64,000 nt of DNA from Paraglaciecola sp. T6c (GTDB lineage: Bacteria > Pseudomonadota > Gammaproteobacteria > Enterobacterales > Alteromonadaceae): positions 4,092,001 to 4,156,000 of the forward strand of contig NC_008228.1 of the NCBI RefSeq assembly GCF_000014225.1. The letters are read 5' to 3'. The notes below the pieces were generated by a model. That model was not told where the DNA came from. It ran no database searches and saw only the letters and a list, made by a program, of their open reading frames with translations. The position numbers were made by a program, and so were the translations under genes. Shown piece by piece: positions 1 to 9,209 of the stretch (positions are counted from its first letter, which is position 1; every line of letters begins with the position of its first letter).

Positions 1-185
1 AAAAAGATTGCCTGCTTTTTAAAGTCATCTTGGCTGGTAAAAAAACCACTGAAGCCGCCCATTTGATTGAAGTCTTGGCTATAGCCTTTGTCGAACATAT
101 GCCCAACAATAAAACCCAATATGGCACCGGGGATCCGCCCAAACATAAAACCAAAAATGGTACCTAAAATCTTGCCAATCATCAT
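1..185 (-). CDS. djlA: DjlA membrane-anchored DnaJ co-chaperone, N-terminal part only
   Basis: This is the first 61 codons of a gene that runs off the left edge. The start is the ATG at 185 (protein begins MMIGKILG). The visible part is a glycine-rich single transmembrane segment with small-residue spacing, followed by the beginning of a cytoplasmic region rich in FF and FKK. That is the pattern of DjlA, a type III membrane protein whose distal TerB and J domains (outside the window) stimulate DnaK. It lies 38 bp downstream of murU on the same strand, so amgK, murU and djlA probably form one transcription unit. Only the anchor is visible, so the identification rests on the anchor and the neighbours. 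Confidence 0.8.
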   Translation of the reverse strand, partial: MMIGKILGTIFGFMFGRIPGAILGFIVGHMFDKGYSQDFNQMGGFSGFFTSQDDFKKQAIF

Positions 186-223
186 TTACCCTGTCATAAA
201 ATTAAGTTCTTGAACTCAGTCGT

Positions 224-976
224 TCAATCTTGTGTATTTAATTGAGCCAAACGCTCAGGCGTGCCTATATCAATCCACAGGCCTTCAAATAGGGACCCAC
301 TGACTAACTCATTGGCCATCGCATCGACCAATACCGGCGCTAACCGCAAACTCGTTGGAGTGAGGCTGTCGAACAACGCCTTGCGGTATACTCCGATACC
401 GCTAAAAGTGTATTTACCCCACTGGCCGTCGCAGGTTGGTGTTTCATTCTGGGGGACTTGCTGTAGCACTTTGCTCACACGACCACCCCGTAGGTAAAAA
501 TCGCCATCAGGATTGTGTGGGGGGTTTGGCACTAATATCAAGTGGGCCAAGGGGAACTCATTAGCAAGCAGAGCAGATTTTGCCGACAATTCATCAAGCA
601 TGTTCACAAAAGAAAAGTCAGTGAAAACGTCACCATTGACCACTAAAAATGCACCTGACGGGTTATCTTGACTAAGCAGTGGCAATGCTTGCTTTATGCC
701 ACCTGCTGTTTCAAGTGCCGTTTCTTCCTTCGAATACATTATTTCTAGATTAAAGCGCGAACCATCACCGAGCCGTTGTACTATTTTATCGCCCAACCAA
801 GCGTGATTGATCACAACGCGCTTGATACCCGCTGTGGCTAGGTGTTCAAGGTGGTATTCAATCAAAGGCTTACCGCGCACTTCTAACAAGGGTTTTGGGA
901 GGGTATCTGTTAATGGACGCATGCGCTCACCCCGCCCAGCCGCCAAAATCATCGCAGTATTTATTCTTTTATTCAT
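224..976 (-). CDS. murU: MurU, N-acetylmuramate alpha-1-phosphate uridylyltransferase
   Basis: A 250-residue nucleotidyltransferase. Residues 12-31 hold the sugar-nucleotide signature LAAGRGERMRPLT followed by PKPLL, and VNGDVFTD near residue 115 supplies the metal-binding aspartate. The family makes UDP-MurNAc from MurNAc-1-phosphate in the cell-wall recycling route that bypasses de novo synthesis. The amgK kinase lies immediately upstream on the same strand with a 70-bp gap. That pairing separates MurU from the similar mannose-1-phosphate guanylyltransferases. An internal Met at residue 9 could be an alternative start. The enzyme is soluble and cytoplasmic. Confidence 0.88.
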   Translation of the reverse strand: MNKRINTAMILAAGRGERMRPLTDTLPKPLLEVRGKPLIEYHLEHLATAGIKRVVINHAWLGDKIVQRLGDGSRFNLEIMYSKEETALETAGGIKQALPLLSQDNPSGAFLVVNGDVFTDFSFVNMLDELSAKSALLANEFPLAHLILVPNPPHNPDGDFYLRGGRVSKVLQQVPQNETPTCDGQWGKYTFSGIGVYRKALFDSLTPTSLRLAPVLVDAMANELVSGSLFEGLWIDIGTPERLAQLNTQD

Positions 977-1046
977 TTATTAGTGACAACCACTGTTCGT
1001 CATAACCTCGCGTTATCATATCCAAGCTTTTTAACGTTCGACTTTA

Positions 1047-2084
1047 CTAGCCTTTGCTGCGAGCGAGTGAGACCACTTTACCTTTTCCAGCATCTTCTAT
1101 TGCCAACACACTGGGTAAAACTTCATCTTCAACAAACTTAGCAAATCCATAAAGCTCAGGATAACCTTTGCCAATATCAACTAAGTAACCCAAGGTGCGG
1201 GGAATATCGCCTAAATAGTCACTTTTACCATCTCTGTGATGAAGGCGTGCGAATATGCCGCTGGCTTTCACATGTCGTTGCATACCGGTTAAATCAAACC
1301 AACGGGTAAATTTAGCAAGGGAGTATTGCGGGTAAAACTGCTGTTGAAATGCCTCTAGCCAATTGCTGACCCATTCATCCGGCCAGCGCCGATAACAGTC
1401 GCGCAATAATGACACCGCGTCATAAGTAATGGGGCCAATCACTGCATCTTGAAAATCAATCACGCCGATATCACCGCTTTCAAGCATCATCAGGTTGCGC
1501 GAATGGAAATCTCGATGTACGCCGACCTTGGGTTGCTCAAAAAAGCTATCCGCTAACACGTTGAATGTGTCGTTCAACATAGTCTGTTGCTCGGTCGTGG
1601 TTTGGTAACTCAAATGCACATCTAATAACCACTGGGTGAATATTTCAAACTCACGAGAAAAAAGTTTGTGATCATAGGCTGGCAAAGATGCTTGAGTAGT
1701 CGTTGTACATTGCTGTACCTTTGGCAGCAGCGCTAACGCCTTGGGATATAGTTGATGGCAACTTTGCTCGTTTAATTGATGCGCCAATTGCTCATCACCG
1801 AAATCATTGAGACAATAAAAACCTAAGTCATGATCAGCGGCCAATATATCGGGCACGCATAATCCGTTAGCAGCAAAGAGCTCAGCGACTAATGCAAATT
1901 TACGACTATCTTCAAATTTAGGTGGGGCATCAACAGCAATAATGCTGCGACCATCAAAGGTGAAGCGAAAGTAACGCCTAAAGCTGGCATCACCGTAAAC
2001 CATGTGTAATTGTTGACACAAATAAGGTGTGGAATGATTAATCCAATCCATCAGTTGTGCTTGTCTTTGTGCCAATGGGCTCAC
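1047..2084 (-). CDS. amgK: AmgK, anomeric MurNAc/GlcNAc kinase
   Basis: A 345-residue member of the aminoglycoside-phosphotransferase fold. The catalytic loop HRDFHSRNLM starts at residue 190 and the metal-binding motif VIDFQDAV lies near 208-215. AmgK phosphorylates the anomeric hydroxyl of MurNAc or GlcNAc salvaged from turnover of the wall, and MurU then activates the product to UDP-MurNAc. It is the first gene of the leftward amgK-murU-djlA cluster. It is divergent from lptD, with about 150 bp between the two starts in which I see no strong promoter. Other APH-like kinases are possible from the fold alone, but the adjacent murU makes AmgK by far the best call. Confidence 0.87.
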   Translation of the reverse strand: MSPLAQRQAQLMDWINHSTPYLCQQLHMVYGDASFRRYFRFTFDGRSIIAVDAPPKFEDSRKFALVAELFAANGLCVPDILAADHDLGFYCLNDFGDEQLAHQLNEQSCHQLYPKALALLPKVQQCTTTTQASLPAYDHKLFSREFEIFTQWLLDVHLSYQTTTEQQTMLNDTFNVLADSFFEQPKVGVHRDFHSRNLMMLESGDIGVIDFQDAVIGPITYDAVSLLRDCYRRWPDEWVSNWLEAFQQQFYPQYSLAKFTRWFDLTGMQRHVKASGIFARLHHRDGKSDYLGDIPRTLGYLVDIGKGYPELYGFAKFVEDEVLPSVLAIEDAGKGKVVSLARSKG

Positions 2085-2238
2085 TTAGGACCTCTTGTTG
2101 GGGTAAAAATTGACAGCGAAGAATGGCGAAATATCGCTTTTTTTGCAAGTTTACTAGCAAATCTGCGTGAAACCCTTAAAATTGGAGCTTAACCCCCGTG
2201 ACTTTAACCATTATCAGGCTGCCTTTTTACCCTACCGT

Positions 2239-4446
2239 ATGAAAATTAAGCAACCTCTTCACGTGCTCTGTTTCTCTGTGTGCTCGCTTAGCGCTGTAGC
2301 CCAAGAAACATGCCCAGCACCTGCAAATACTTTCGTGGTAGAGAAGCGTCTGCCAAACGGACAAATTCAAGTTATATCTAATATGACCTCTATTCAGCAA
2401 GATAATTTCGCAGAATTTGAGGGAGACGTGGAAATAACCAACAAAGATTCACAAATTATTGCCAATAAGGCGCAAATTGACCGCACTACTCAGCAATTAA
2501 TTGCCACTGGGGATGTGAGCTATCAAAACCCTCAATTGAGCGTGACCAGCCAAAAAGTGCTTCTTAATACCCAGAATAACCGCATGGAAATTGCCGATAC
2601 GCAATATGAATTGACCACCCTCAATGCTCGTGGTCAAGCAGAGTTATTAGTGGTGGACCAAACCCAAGGCTTGGAGTTAAACGGTGTCACGTTCTCCACG
2701 TGCCCCACAGGACAGGAAGATTGGTTGGTACACGCGGATAGTATCACAGTGAAACCAGATGAAACCCGTGGTGTCGCGCGCAATGCGTTCTTCTATGTGC
2801 AAGATATTCCCATATTTTATTTACCTTACTACTCGTTTCCGGTGACCGATGCCCGTGAAACCGGTTTATTGTTCCCCCAAGTCGGCAGTAGTAGCAGCAC
2901 AGGTTTTGCTTACGAACAACCTTATTATTTGAATCTAGACCCGCAGTACGATGCGACGATTACCCCTAGATACATGACTAAGCGTGGTTTGCAGCTAAAG
3001 ACAGAATTTCGATATTTGACTGAGAACAACAGCGGCCAGATTGATATTGAGTACTTACCCAACGATTCCGATTCAACGACCAACGAGGATCGCTATTTTT
3101 ATCGCTTCACTCATAAAGGTGCGTTATCAGACGATTGGGAAGTGAATGTAGATTTTAACGGCTTAAGCGATGACAACTATATTGTCGATTTGGGCTCTGA
3201 TTATTACAACTCTGCGGATACTCACCTGTTTAGAACCCTAGGTTTGCATTATTACTCCGACGCACTGAATGTTAGTTTGCAACTTAGAGATTTTGAAATT
3301 TTAGGTGATCACGATGACACCTACCGCGCGCTGCCCGAATTAAAACTCGATTATGTTACCGATTTACCCGCTGGCTTTAAATTTGATATTCACTCTGAGC
3401 TAGCCCGTTTCGACAATGCTAATGGTACTAGCCCTAAGGCCACCCGCGCACATATCGCCCCGACGCTCAGCTTACCTTTAGAAAACAGTTGGGGGGAATT
3501 CTTAGCGGAAACCTCAATAATGCATACGGTGTATCGCCAAGAGGATATCGAGGGCACTGACCTGTCTCGTGACGTGTCACGCACCTTAGGCCAAGCAAAA
3601 CTATACGGGGCCTTAGTCTTTGAGCGTCAAGCTCATTGGTTTGGGGATAACGTCACTCAAACGCTAGAGCCCAGAGCCCAGTACCTTTACACCAGTTATG
3701 AAGACCAATCAGATATCGGTTTGTATGACACAACACGCTTGTTTAACGATTTTGCTGGATTGTTTCGAGGGCAGGAATTCACTGGCTTAGACCGCATCAG
3801 CGATAAGAATCAAGTGACCCTAGGAGTAACCTCTCGCATAATAGATGAAGATAATAGGGAACAATTTAAACTTAGCTTAGGTCAGATTTTCTATCTTGAA
3901 GACAACAAGGTCACCGCAGCGAGTAAAGAAGATGACCGCTCAGCCTTAGCAGCAGAGTTGGACTGGCGCATCGGCAGTAAGTGGTTAGCCCACAGTGAAG
4001 TGCAAGTATCCACCCAAACTGACAAAGTTGAACGAAGTAGTGTTGGCCTTGAGTATCGGCTTGCTAGAGACAAAATGCTGCAAATCAACCATCGATTTGT
4101 GCGTGATTTATCTGGCGAACAGATCAGTCAACTAGGCTTAACAGCCAGTTGGCCCATCGCCCAAGACTGGTACTGGGTTGGGCGATGGTATCGAGATATC
4201 GATCGTCACCGTACCATCGAGAGCTACACAGGATTACAATACGAATCGTGTTGCTGGGCATTGCGCATCGTAGCTCAACGTCAATTAACCAGTCGTTTTG
4301 ATGATGATGGCCTACAAAGTACTGATGAATTTGATTCAGGTATCGCGATTCAATTCCTATTTAAAGGAATTGGCGGCGATAGCTCCGGGCGCGATATGTT
4401 AAGAGATGGATTGTTCGGCTATCGACAGCCTTATCTGTTAGATTAG
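2239..4446 (+). CDS. lptD: LptD, LPS-assembly outer-membrane protein
   Basis: LptD is the 26-strand beta-barrel that, with the lipoprotein LptE, inserts lipopolysaccharide into the outer leaflet. I chose the ATG at 2239 rather than the in-frame ATG at 2167. The protein then opens directly with a signal peptide, MKIKQPLHVLCFSVCSLSA, and is 735 residues long, close to the usual LptD size. The N-terminal OstA/LptA-like domain (about 45-190) contains GDVEI and GDVSY strands, and the barrel follows. The cysteines needed for the conserved disulfides are present: Cys25 after the signal peptide and the adjacent Cys671-Cys672 in the ESCCWAL motif. It heads the operon with surA, its own periplasmic chaperone. 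Confidence 0.95.
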   Translation: MKIKQPLHVLCFSVCSLSAVAQETCPAPANTFVVEKRLPNGQIQVISNMTSIQQDNFAEFEGDVEITNKDSQIIANKAQIDRTTQQLIATGDVSYQNPQLSVTSQKVLLNTQNNRMEIADTQYELTTLNARGQAELLVVDQTQGLELNGVTFSTCPTGQEDWLVHADSITVKPDETRGVARNAFFYVQDIPIFYLPYYSFPVTDARETGLLFPQVGSSSSTGFAYEQPYYLNLDPQYDATITPRYMTKRGLQLKTEFRYLTENNSGQIDIEYLPNDSDSTTNEDRYFYRFTHKGALSDDWEVNVDFNGLSDDNYIVDLGSDYYNSADTHLFRTLGLHYYSDALNVSLQLRDFEILGDHDDTYRALPELKLDYVTDLPAGFKFDIHSELARFDNANGTSPKATRAHIAPTLSLPLENSWGEFLAETSIMHTVYRQEDIEGTDLSRDVSRTLGQAKLYGALVFERQAHWFGDNVTQTLEPRAQYLYTSYEDQSDIGLYDTTRLFNDFAGLFRGQEFTGLDRISDKNQVTLGVTSRIIDEDNREQFKLSLGQIFYLEDNKVTAASKEDDRSALAAELDWRIGSKWLAHSEVQVSTQTDKVERSSVGLEYRLARDKMLQINHRFVRDLSGEQISQLGLTASWPIAQDWYWVGRWYRDIDRHRTIESYTGLQYESCCWALRIVAQRQLTSRFDDDGLQSTDEFDSGIAIQFLFKGIGGDSSGRDMLRDGLFGYRQPYLLD

Positions 4447-4513
4447 CGCCAAGTACCATAAAAAATAACCCATACACTCAGGTGTAAATTTTAATTAATA
4501 AGTAACCATAAAT

Positions 4514-5809
4514 ATGAAATTAACTGTAGTCACTTTTGCCCTTTTGGCATTTATCTCGTTTAACACGTTCGCCAAGCAAGTCCGCTTGGACAACGTAGCA
4601 GTCATTGTCGATCAAGGCGTGGTTCTTGAAAGCCAAATTGAAGAATTAGTTAATACCGTAAAACGTAACGCATTAACCAACAATCAAACCTTACCCTCAG
4701 ATCGCGTTTTGCGCACCCAAGCGATTGAGCGCTTGATTGTGGATAGTTTGCAAAATCAAATGGCTGAGCGTATGGGCATTCAAATTAGCGACCCGCAATT
4801 AGATCAAACCATAGACAACATCGCCAGAGAAGACGGCACAACAGTTGAAGACTTGCGTAAAAACCTTGCCTCTGAAGGGGTCAGCTTTGAGGTATATCGT
4901 GAGCAAGTGCGCAAAGAATTGGTCACTGGCGAAGTGCGCCGCGCCAACGTGCGTCGCCGCATATACATTACGCCTCAAGAAATAAGCAACTTAGTGACGC
5001 TTATCGATGAACAAGGCGGACAACAAGCTGAGTATCATTTAGGTCATATTTTGATTGGTTTTCCACCTGAGCCAACTGACGAAGACGTCAGTAAAGCCAA
5101 AGACACAGCAGAGAAAGTATTAGAACTATTAAACAACGGCTCTGAATTTGCCAAAATCGCTACGGCTTCTTCTTCTGGCTCTAAAGCGCTTGAAGGCGGT
5201 GATTTAGGTTGGATGAACATTAACTCTATGCCAACACTCTTTGCAGAGGCAGTACAAGGCACCAGTAAAGATGATTTAATCGGCCCTATCCGCAGTGGTG
5301 CAGGTTTTCACGTGTTGAAAATTATTGATTTTCGTGGCATTGAAAAAGTCGAAGTTGCAGAGCTCAAGTCTCGTCACATTTTGATCAAACCCTCGGTTAT
5401 TTTAAGCGATGAAAAAGCAGAAAAGATGCTGACCGAATTTAGAAAAGAACTGTTGGCAGGTGAAGCAGACTTCGCTGAATTAGCTAAAGAGCACTCAGCT
5501 GATCCTGGTTCAGCTTTGCGCGGCGGTGATTTAGGTTGGGCTGACCCTAACGTTTATGTACCGGCCTTCAGGGATACATTGCAGAGCTTAGAAGTAGGCG
5601 AAATCAGCCAACCTGTTCGCTCTACTCACGGCTGGCATTTAATGCAATTGATGGATAAACGTGTACAAGACGCCACAGAAAAACGCAAAGAAGACAAAGC
5701 ATATCAGTTGTTGTTCCAGCGTAAGTTTGCTGAAGAAACTGAAGCATGGTTGAAAGAAATGCGTGACAGCGCTTATGTCGAATTACTTGATGAAAAAGAC
5801 AATAGTTAA
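4514..5809 (+). CDS. surA: SurA periplasmic chaperone / peptidyl-prolyl isomerase
   Basis: A 431-residue secreted protein with a clear signal peptide (residues 1-20, ending NTFA). The N-terminal SurA domain (about 22-165) is followed by two parvulin-type rotamase domains, roughly 170-272 and 285-383. Each carries the GGDLGW strand typical of parvulins. SurA escorts unfolded outer-membrane proteins, LptD among them, to the BAM complex. The gene starts 67 bp after lptD and ends 3 bp before pdxA, so it is co-transcribed with both. Family length and domain order are normal. Confidence 0.96.
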   Translation: MKLTVVTFALLAFISFNTFAKQVRLDNVAVIVDQGVVLESQIEELVNTVKRNALTNNQTLPSDRVLRTQAIERLIVDSLQNQMAERMGIQISDPQLDQTIDNIAREDGTTVEDLRKNLASEGVSFEVYREQVRKELVTGEVRRANVRRRIYITPQEISNLVTLIDEQGGQQAEYHLGHILIGFPPEPTDEDVSKAKDTAEKVLELLNNGSEFAKIATASSSGSKALEGGDLGWMNINSMPTLFAEAVQGTSKDDLIGPIRSGAGFHVLKIIDFRGIEKVEVAELKSRHILIKPSVILSDEKAEKMLTEFRKELLAGEADFAELAKEHSADPGSALRGGDLGWADPNVYVPAFRDTLQSLEVGEISQPVRSTHGWHLMQLMDKRVQDATEKRKEDKAYQLLFQRKFAEETEAWLKEMRDSAYVELLDEKDNS

Positions 5810-5812
5810 TTC

Positions 5813-6793
5813 ATGACCATTAAGCTTGCCATAACACCGGGCGAACCAGCAGGGGTTGGCCCAGATTTAATCATCACCTTAGCGCAGCAGCAATGGCAGG
5901 CCATGTTAGTGGTATTTGCCAATGCTGAGCTGATGCGTACCCGTGCAAATGAACTGAATATCCCACTGACGTTATTACCATACGATGCAAGCCGCACGGA
6001 CATTCAACCTGCAGGGTCGCTTTATATTGTTGATATACCGCTGCAAGATGAAGTCATTGCTGGAAAACTAAATCCAACGAACAGCCAATACGTACTAGAT
6101 ACACTGCACCAAGCTTGCCAGATGAATCTCAATGGCGAATTTCAGGCTCTGGTGACAGGTCCTGTGCATAAAGGCGTGATAAACGAGGCAGGCATTCCCT
6201 TTAGTGGCCACACTGAATTTTTTGCCCAGCAGTCGAACACCCCTGAAGTTGTGATGATGCTGGCCACCGAAGGCTTGCGCGTAACACTCGCTACGACGCA
6301 CATTCCAGTGACAGCGGTATCTGCTGCTATTACTCAGCCCAAGCTGGATAACGTGATCCGTATCATAGATCACGATCTAAGAACCAAGTTCGGCATTGCT
6401 AAGCCGCATATTTTTGTATGTGGGCTCAATCCTCATGCAGGTGAAGACGGGCATATTGGCCGTGAGGAGATAGATACGATCATTCCTGCCCTTAACGCTT
6501 TGCGCCAAGAGGGCATAACGCTTACCGGGCCGTTACCGGCTGACACTATTTTTAATCCAAAGTATTTGCAACAAGCCGATACCGTGCTTGCTATGTATCA
6601 TGATCAAGGGCTACCTGTGTTAAAATACAAGGGCTTTAGTCAAGCGGTAAACATCACGTTGGGATTACCCTTTATCCGCACCTCCGTGGACCACGGAACC
6701 GCACTCGATTTAGCCGCTACCGGCCAAGCCGATGTTGGCAGTTTTAGCATCGCTATCAAGGAAGCCATTTCATTGGCAAAAAGTACACAATGA
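5813..6793 (+). CDS. pdxA: PdxA, 4-hydroxythreonine-4-phosphate dehydrogenase
   Basis: A 326-residue enzyme of pyridoxal-5'-phosphate synthesis. It oxidises 4-phosphohydroxy-L-threonine, and the product decarboxylates to 3-amino-1-hydroxyacetone phosphate for PdxJ. The family motifs are visible: [12 protein letters not shown] at the N-terminus, VTGPVHKG and GHTEFFA in the middle, and the metal-binding histidine segment [11 protein letters not shown] near residue 262. The ATG lies 3 bp after the surA stop. The 3' end overlaps rsmA by four bases (ATGA), so translation of the two is probably coupled. The vitamin gene sits here by conserved operon structure, as in enterobacteria. Confidence 0.95.
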   Translation: MTIKLAITPGEPAGVGPDLIITLAQQQWQAMLVVFANAELMRTRANELNIPLTLLPYDASRTDIQPAGSLYIVDIPLQDEVIAGKLNPTNSQYVLDTLHQACQMNLNGEFQALVTGPVHKGVINEAGIPFSGHTEFFAQQSNTPEVVMMLATEGLRVTLATTHIPVTAVSAAITQPKLDNVIRIIDHDLRTKFGIAKPHIFVCGLNPHAGEDGHIGREEIDTIIPALNALRQEGITLTGPLPADTIFNPKYLQQADTVLAMYHDQGLPVLKYKGFSQAVNITLGLPFIRTSVDHGTALDLAATGQADVGSFSIAIKEAISLAKSTQ

Positions 6794-7596
6794 GCAAACA
6801 ACATTTAGGCCACACAGCCAGAAAACGTTTCGGTCAGAACTTTCTTCACGACCCTTACATTATTGATCAAATCGTATCTGCCATTAACCCACAAGTGGGA
6901 CAAAACGTGGTAGAAATAGGCCCGGGTTTAGGCGCACTTACCGAACCGGTTTGCGAACTGATTGATAAGCTAACCGTAGTCGAGTTAGACCGCGACCTTG
7001 CCCAGCGTTTGCGTACGCACCCGTTCATTGCCAGTAAGCTGAACATCGTAGAAAAGGACGCCCTAAAGTTCGATTTTTCTGAGTTGTTCAGTGAAGAGCA
7101 TCCGTTAAGAGTATTCGGTAACTTACCATATAATATTTCAACCCCTTTGATGTTCCATTTGTTTTCGTTCGCGCACAAAGTGCAAGACATGCATTTTATG
7201 CTGCAAAAAGAAGTGGTAAACAGGCTGGCTGCATCACCGGGTAACAAGAACTATGGCCGCTTGTCTGTGATGGCGCAGTATCACTGCCACATCATGCCGG
7301 TTATTCATGTCCCGCCAGGGGCCTTTAACCCACCGCCTAAAGTCGATTCAGCTGTGGTGCGTCTTATTCCCCACAAGGTTAGGCCGGTAGAGGTAAAAAG
7401 CGAAGAAGCACTTAACCGCGTATGTGCTCAAGCGTTTAATCAACGCCGTAAAACCATTCGCAATAGCTTGAAAGAAAGCCTTAGCGAAGCGCAACTTATC
7501 TCGTTGGATATTAACCCTGAATTACGAGCGGAAAACTTATCACTGGCTCAATTTGGACAGATTGCCGATCTTGCGTTTAGTACTCAGGAGGATTAA
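6790..7596 (+). CDS. rsmA: RsmA (KsgA), 16S rRNA dimethyladenosine transferase
   Basis: A 268-residue S-adenosylmethionine-dependent methyltransferase that dimethylates the two adjacent adenosines in the 3'-terminal helix of 16S rRNA, a late 30S maturation checkpoint. The N-terminal [11 protein letters not shown], the SAM-binding glycine motif [11 protein letters not shown] (residues 41-51) and the catalytic NLPYNIS motif near residue 113 are all intact. [12 protein letters not shown] and the [12 protein letters not shown]-terminal segment are diagnostic for the family. The ATG overlaps the pdxA stop, and the stop abuts the apaG start. Confidence 0.97.
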   Translation: MSKQHLGHTARKRFGQNFLHDPYIIDQIVSAINPQVGQNVVEIGPGLGALTEPVCELIDKLTVVELDRDLAQRLRTHPFIASKLNIVEKDALKFDFSELFSEEHPLRVFGNLPYNISTPLMFHLFSFAHKVQDMHFMLQKEVVNRLAASPGNKNYGRLSVMAQYHCHIMPVIHVPPGAFNPPPKVDSAVVRLIPHKVRPVEVKSEEALNRVCAQAFNQRRKTIRNSLKESLSEAQLISLDINPELRAENLSLAQFGQIADLAFSTQED

Positions 7597-7998
7597 ATGA
7601 CAAGTTCATTAAGTACGGGTCACGAGCTAAGTGATAAAATTAAGGTTGTTGTACACACCCAGCATTTACCAGAGCATACCGCCAATGAGGCGGACAAATA
7701 CGCTTTTGCTTATGAAATTAACATTGCCAATAAGAGTGACGAAAGTGTGCAGCTTATCAACCGTTATTGGCTCATCATTGACGGCAATGGCAAACAATCT
7801 GAAGTAGAAGGCGCTGGCGTTGTTGGTCAGCAACCACACATCGAAAGTGGCGATAGCTTTCAATATACTAGCGGCGCTGTGCTTGATACCCCCGTAGGCT
7901 CAATGCAAGGTTATTACGAAATGCAGGATAAAGATGGCGCACTCTTTCGTGTACCCATTGATATTTTCCGCCTAGCCGTCCCTCATCAAATCAACTAG
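7597..7998 (+). CDS. apaG: ApaG family protein
   Basis: A 133-residue ApaG protein, slightly longer than the usual 125. It is a single immunoglobulin-like beta-sandwich domain recognisable by FAYEINIANKSDESVQL, NRYWLI, GAGVVGQQP, and SMQGYYEMQ before the C-terminus. The biochemical role is unsettled; the domain also occurs in eukaryotic F-box proteins and PDIP38. The ATG follows the rsmA TAA with no gap, and the Shine-Dalgarno (AGGAGGAT) lies inside the end of rsmA. It is co-transcribed with apaH 14 bp downstream, the usual order. Confidence 0.95.
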   Translation: MTSSLSTGHELSDKIKVVVHTQHLPEHTANEADKYAFAYEINIANKSDESVQLINRYWLIIDGNGKQSEVEGAGVVGQQPHIESGDSFQYTSGAVLDTPVGSMQGYYEMQDKDGALFRVPIDIFRLAVPHQIN

Positions 7999-8012
7999 TT
8001 CAGAGTTTACAC

Positions 8013-8813
8013 ATGGCTGATTATATCGTGGGTGATATACAGGGCTGCTTGAGTGGCCTTAAAGTCGTTTTAAGCAAAGTAGACTTTGCACCGGGTAAAG
8101 ACACACTATATGCGGTTGGCGATCTTATTGGTCGTGGCCCTGAATCTCTAGAAACCCTCGGTTATTTGCACGGATTAGGTGATAGTTTTCACACCGTGTT
8201 AGGTAACCATGACTTAAATTTATTAGCAATATTCTGCGGTGTTAGGCGCGCAAAAAAGGGTGACAAGCTTGACAGCGTCATTGCTTCTGACAGGTTCGCA
8301 AAATATTGCCATTGGCTACGCCAAAAGCCACTTGCTCTAAGCCTTGGAGAAAATACATTGCTGACCCACGCGGGCTTATATCCTAAGTGGAGTTTTGATA
8401 AAGCATTGGGCTTGAGCGATGAAATTAGCACAGCGCTACAAGGCCCTCACTGGCAGCAATTAGTACAAAACATGTATGGTGACAAGCCCAACCGCTGGGC
8501 TGATGACTTGACAGGCGAGTCAAGGCAACGTTTTATCATTAATGCATTTACTAGAATGCGTTTCTTGGAAAAAGACCAGCGCCTTGAGTTTGAATGTAAA
8601 ACCCCACCGCAAGATGCGCCTAAGTCCCTCACTCCGTGGTTTAGCGTCAACAACCCAGAATTAACAACTCAGCAAAGAGTCGTTTTCGGGCATTGGGCGG
8701 CTTTGAATGGCGAGACTCAAAACAGTCACTTTATTGCCTTAGATACAGGATTTGTCTGGGGAGGGCATATGACCTTGCTTCGTGCAGATGACTGGTTGCG
8801 AGTGCAAAGCTAA
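8013..8813 (+). CDS. apaH: ApaH, symmetrical bis(5'-nucleosyl)-tetraphosphatase
   Basis: A 266-residue metallophosphatase of the PPP superfamily that hydrolyses Ap4A to two ADP and also removes Np4 caps from bacterial RNA 5' ends. The three metal-site motifs are all present: GDIQGC (residues 7-12), GDLIGRGP and GNHDLNLL. The later THAGLYP and FGHWAAL histidine motifs are also intact. It is the last gene of the lptD operon; after it comes a 396-bp gap leading to the chemoreceptor. No clear terminator follows the stop codon. Confidence 0.96.
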   Translation: MADYIVGDIQGCLSGLKVVLSKVDFAPGKDTLYAVGDLIGRGPESLETLGYLHGLGDSFHTVLGNHDLNLLAIFCGVRRAKKGDKLDSVIASDRFAKYCHWLRQKPLALSLGENTLLTHAGLYPKWSFDKALGLSDEISTALQGPHWQQLVQNMYGDKPNRWADDLTGESRQRFIINAFTRMRFLEKDQRLEFECKTPPQDAPKSLTPWFSVNNPELTTQQRVVFGHWAALNGETQNSHFIALDTGFVWGGHMTLLRADDWLRVQS

Positions 8814-8959
8814 AACGAGACCATATTCAATCACTTCCCTATTCATAATTTCCGCATTTTGTCATAAAACGTCTTCAGTTTTGTATTATATTAATAACTG
8901 CTAAATGTGCTGAATGCGAAGCATTTCGTTATTATCTCAAGTAAAATTAAAAAGTTAGC

Positions 8960-8986
8960 TAATGTTAACCGCTTTTAAGTCGATAC
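8960..8986 (+). promoter_or_regulatory. Candidate sigma-28 (FliA) promoter for the chemoreceptor
   Basis: TAATGTTA, an 11-bp spacer, then GTCGATAC. This compares with the gammaproteobacterial FliA consensus TAAAGTTT-N11-GCCGATAA at 6 of 8 positions in each box, with the exact spacing. The downstream gene encodes a methyl-accepting chemotaxis protein, a typical FliA target. The start site would fall near 8994 and leave a 5' leader of about 215 nt. The match is suggestive only. Confidence 0.4.
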
Positions 8987-9043
8987 TACTTTCGTAGGGT
9001 AAATCTAAGCAGATTGTAGTGGTTATCGAATTTGATAAGCATT

Positions 9044-9177
9044 GTGTTAGGGACATAAGTAACGCAGGTATGATTGCCTTTGTTATTGTGTGAAACTGGC
9101 CTGTAAGAGATTAAAATATGTAATTTAGCTGCATTGCAGTTTGCATTCATCACACAATAAAATAATCGCCCTAACAC
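9044..9177 (+). promoter_or_regulatory. Structured 5' leader with nested long-range stems upstream of the chemoreceptor
   Basis: Two perfect nested complements lie within the leader. The outer stem pairs GTGTTAGGG (9044-9052) with CCCTAACAC (9169-9177). The inner stem pairs TTATTGTGTGA (9083-9093) with TCACACAATAA (9150-9160). Between the left arms a small hairpin (GGTA-TGAT-TGCC) can form, and the loop of the inner stem holds CTGC-ATT-GCAG. Together this would be a branched RNA of about 134 nt ending 32 nt before the ATG. I do not recognise a known riboswitch; the conserved cyclic-di-GMP-I core is absent. The 396-bp gap holds no gene. Confidence 0.4.
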
Positions 9178-9209
9178 CTATAATAAATAGATTTATTTGG
9201 AGAGCACAC

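Noticed and set aside
8986-9177. A 63-codon leftward frame in the chemoreceptor leader, and a cyclic-di-GMP riboswitch
   Set aside because: The frame lacks coding character and a ribosome-binding site, and the conserved GEMM core bases are not present.
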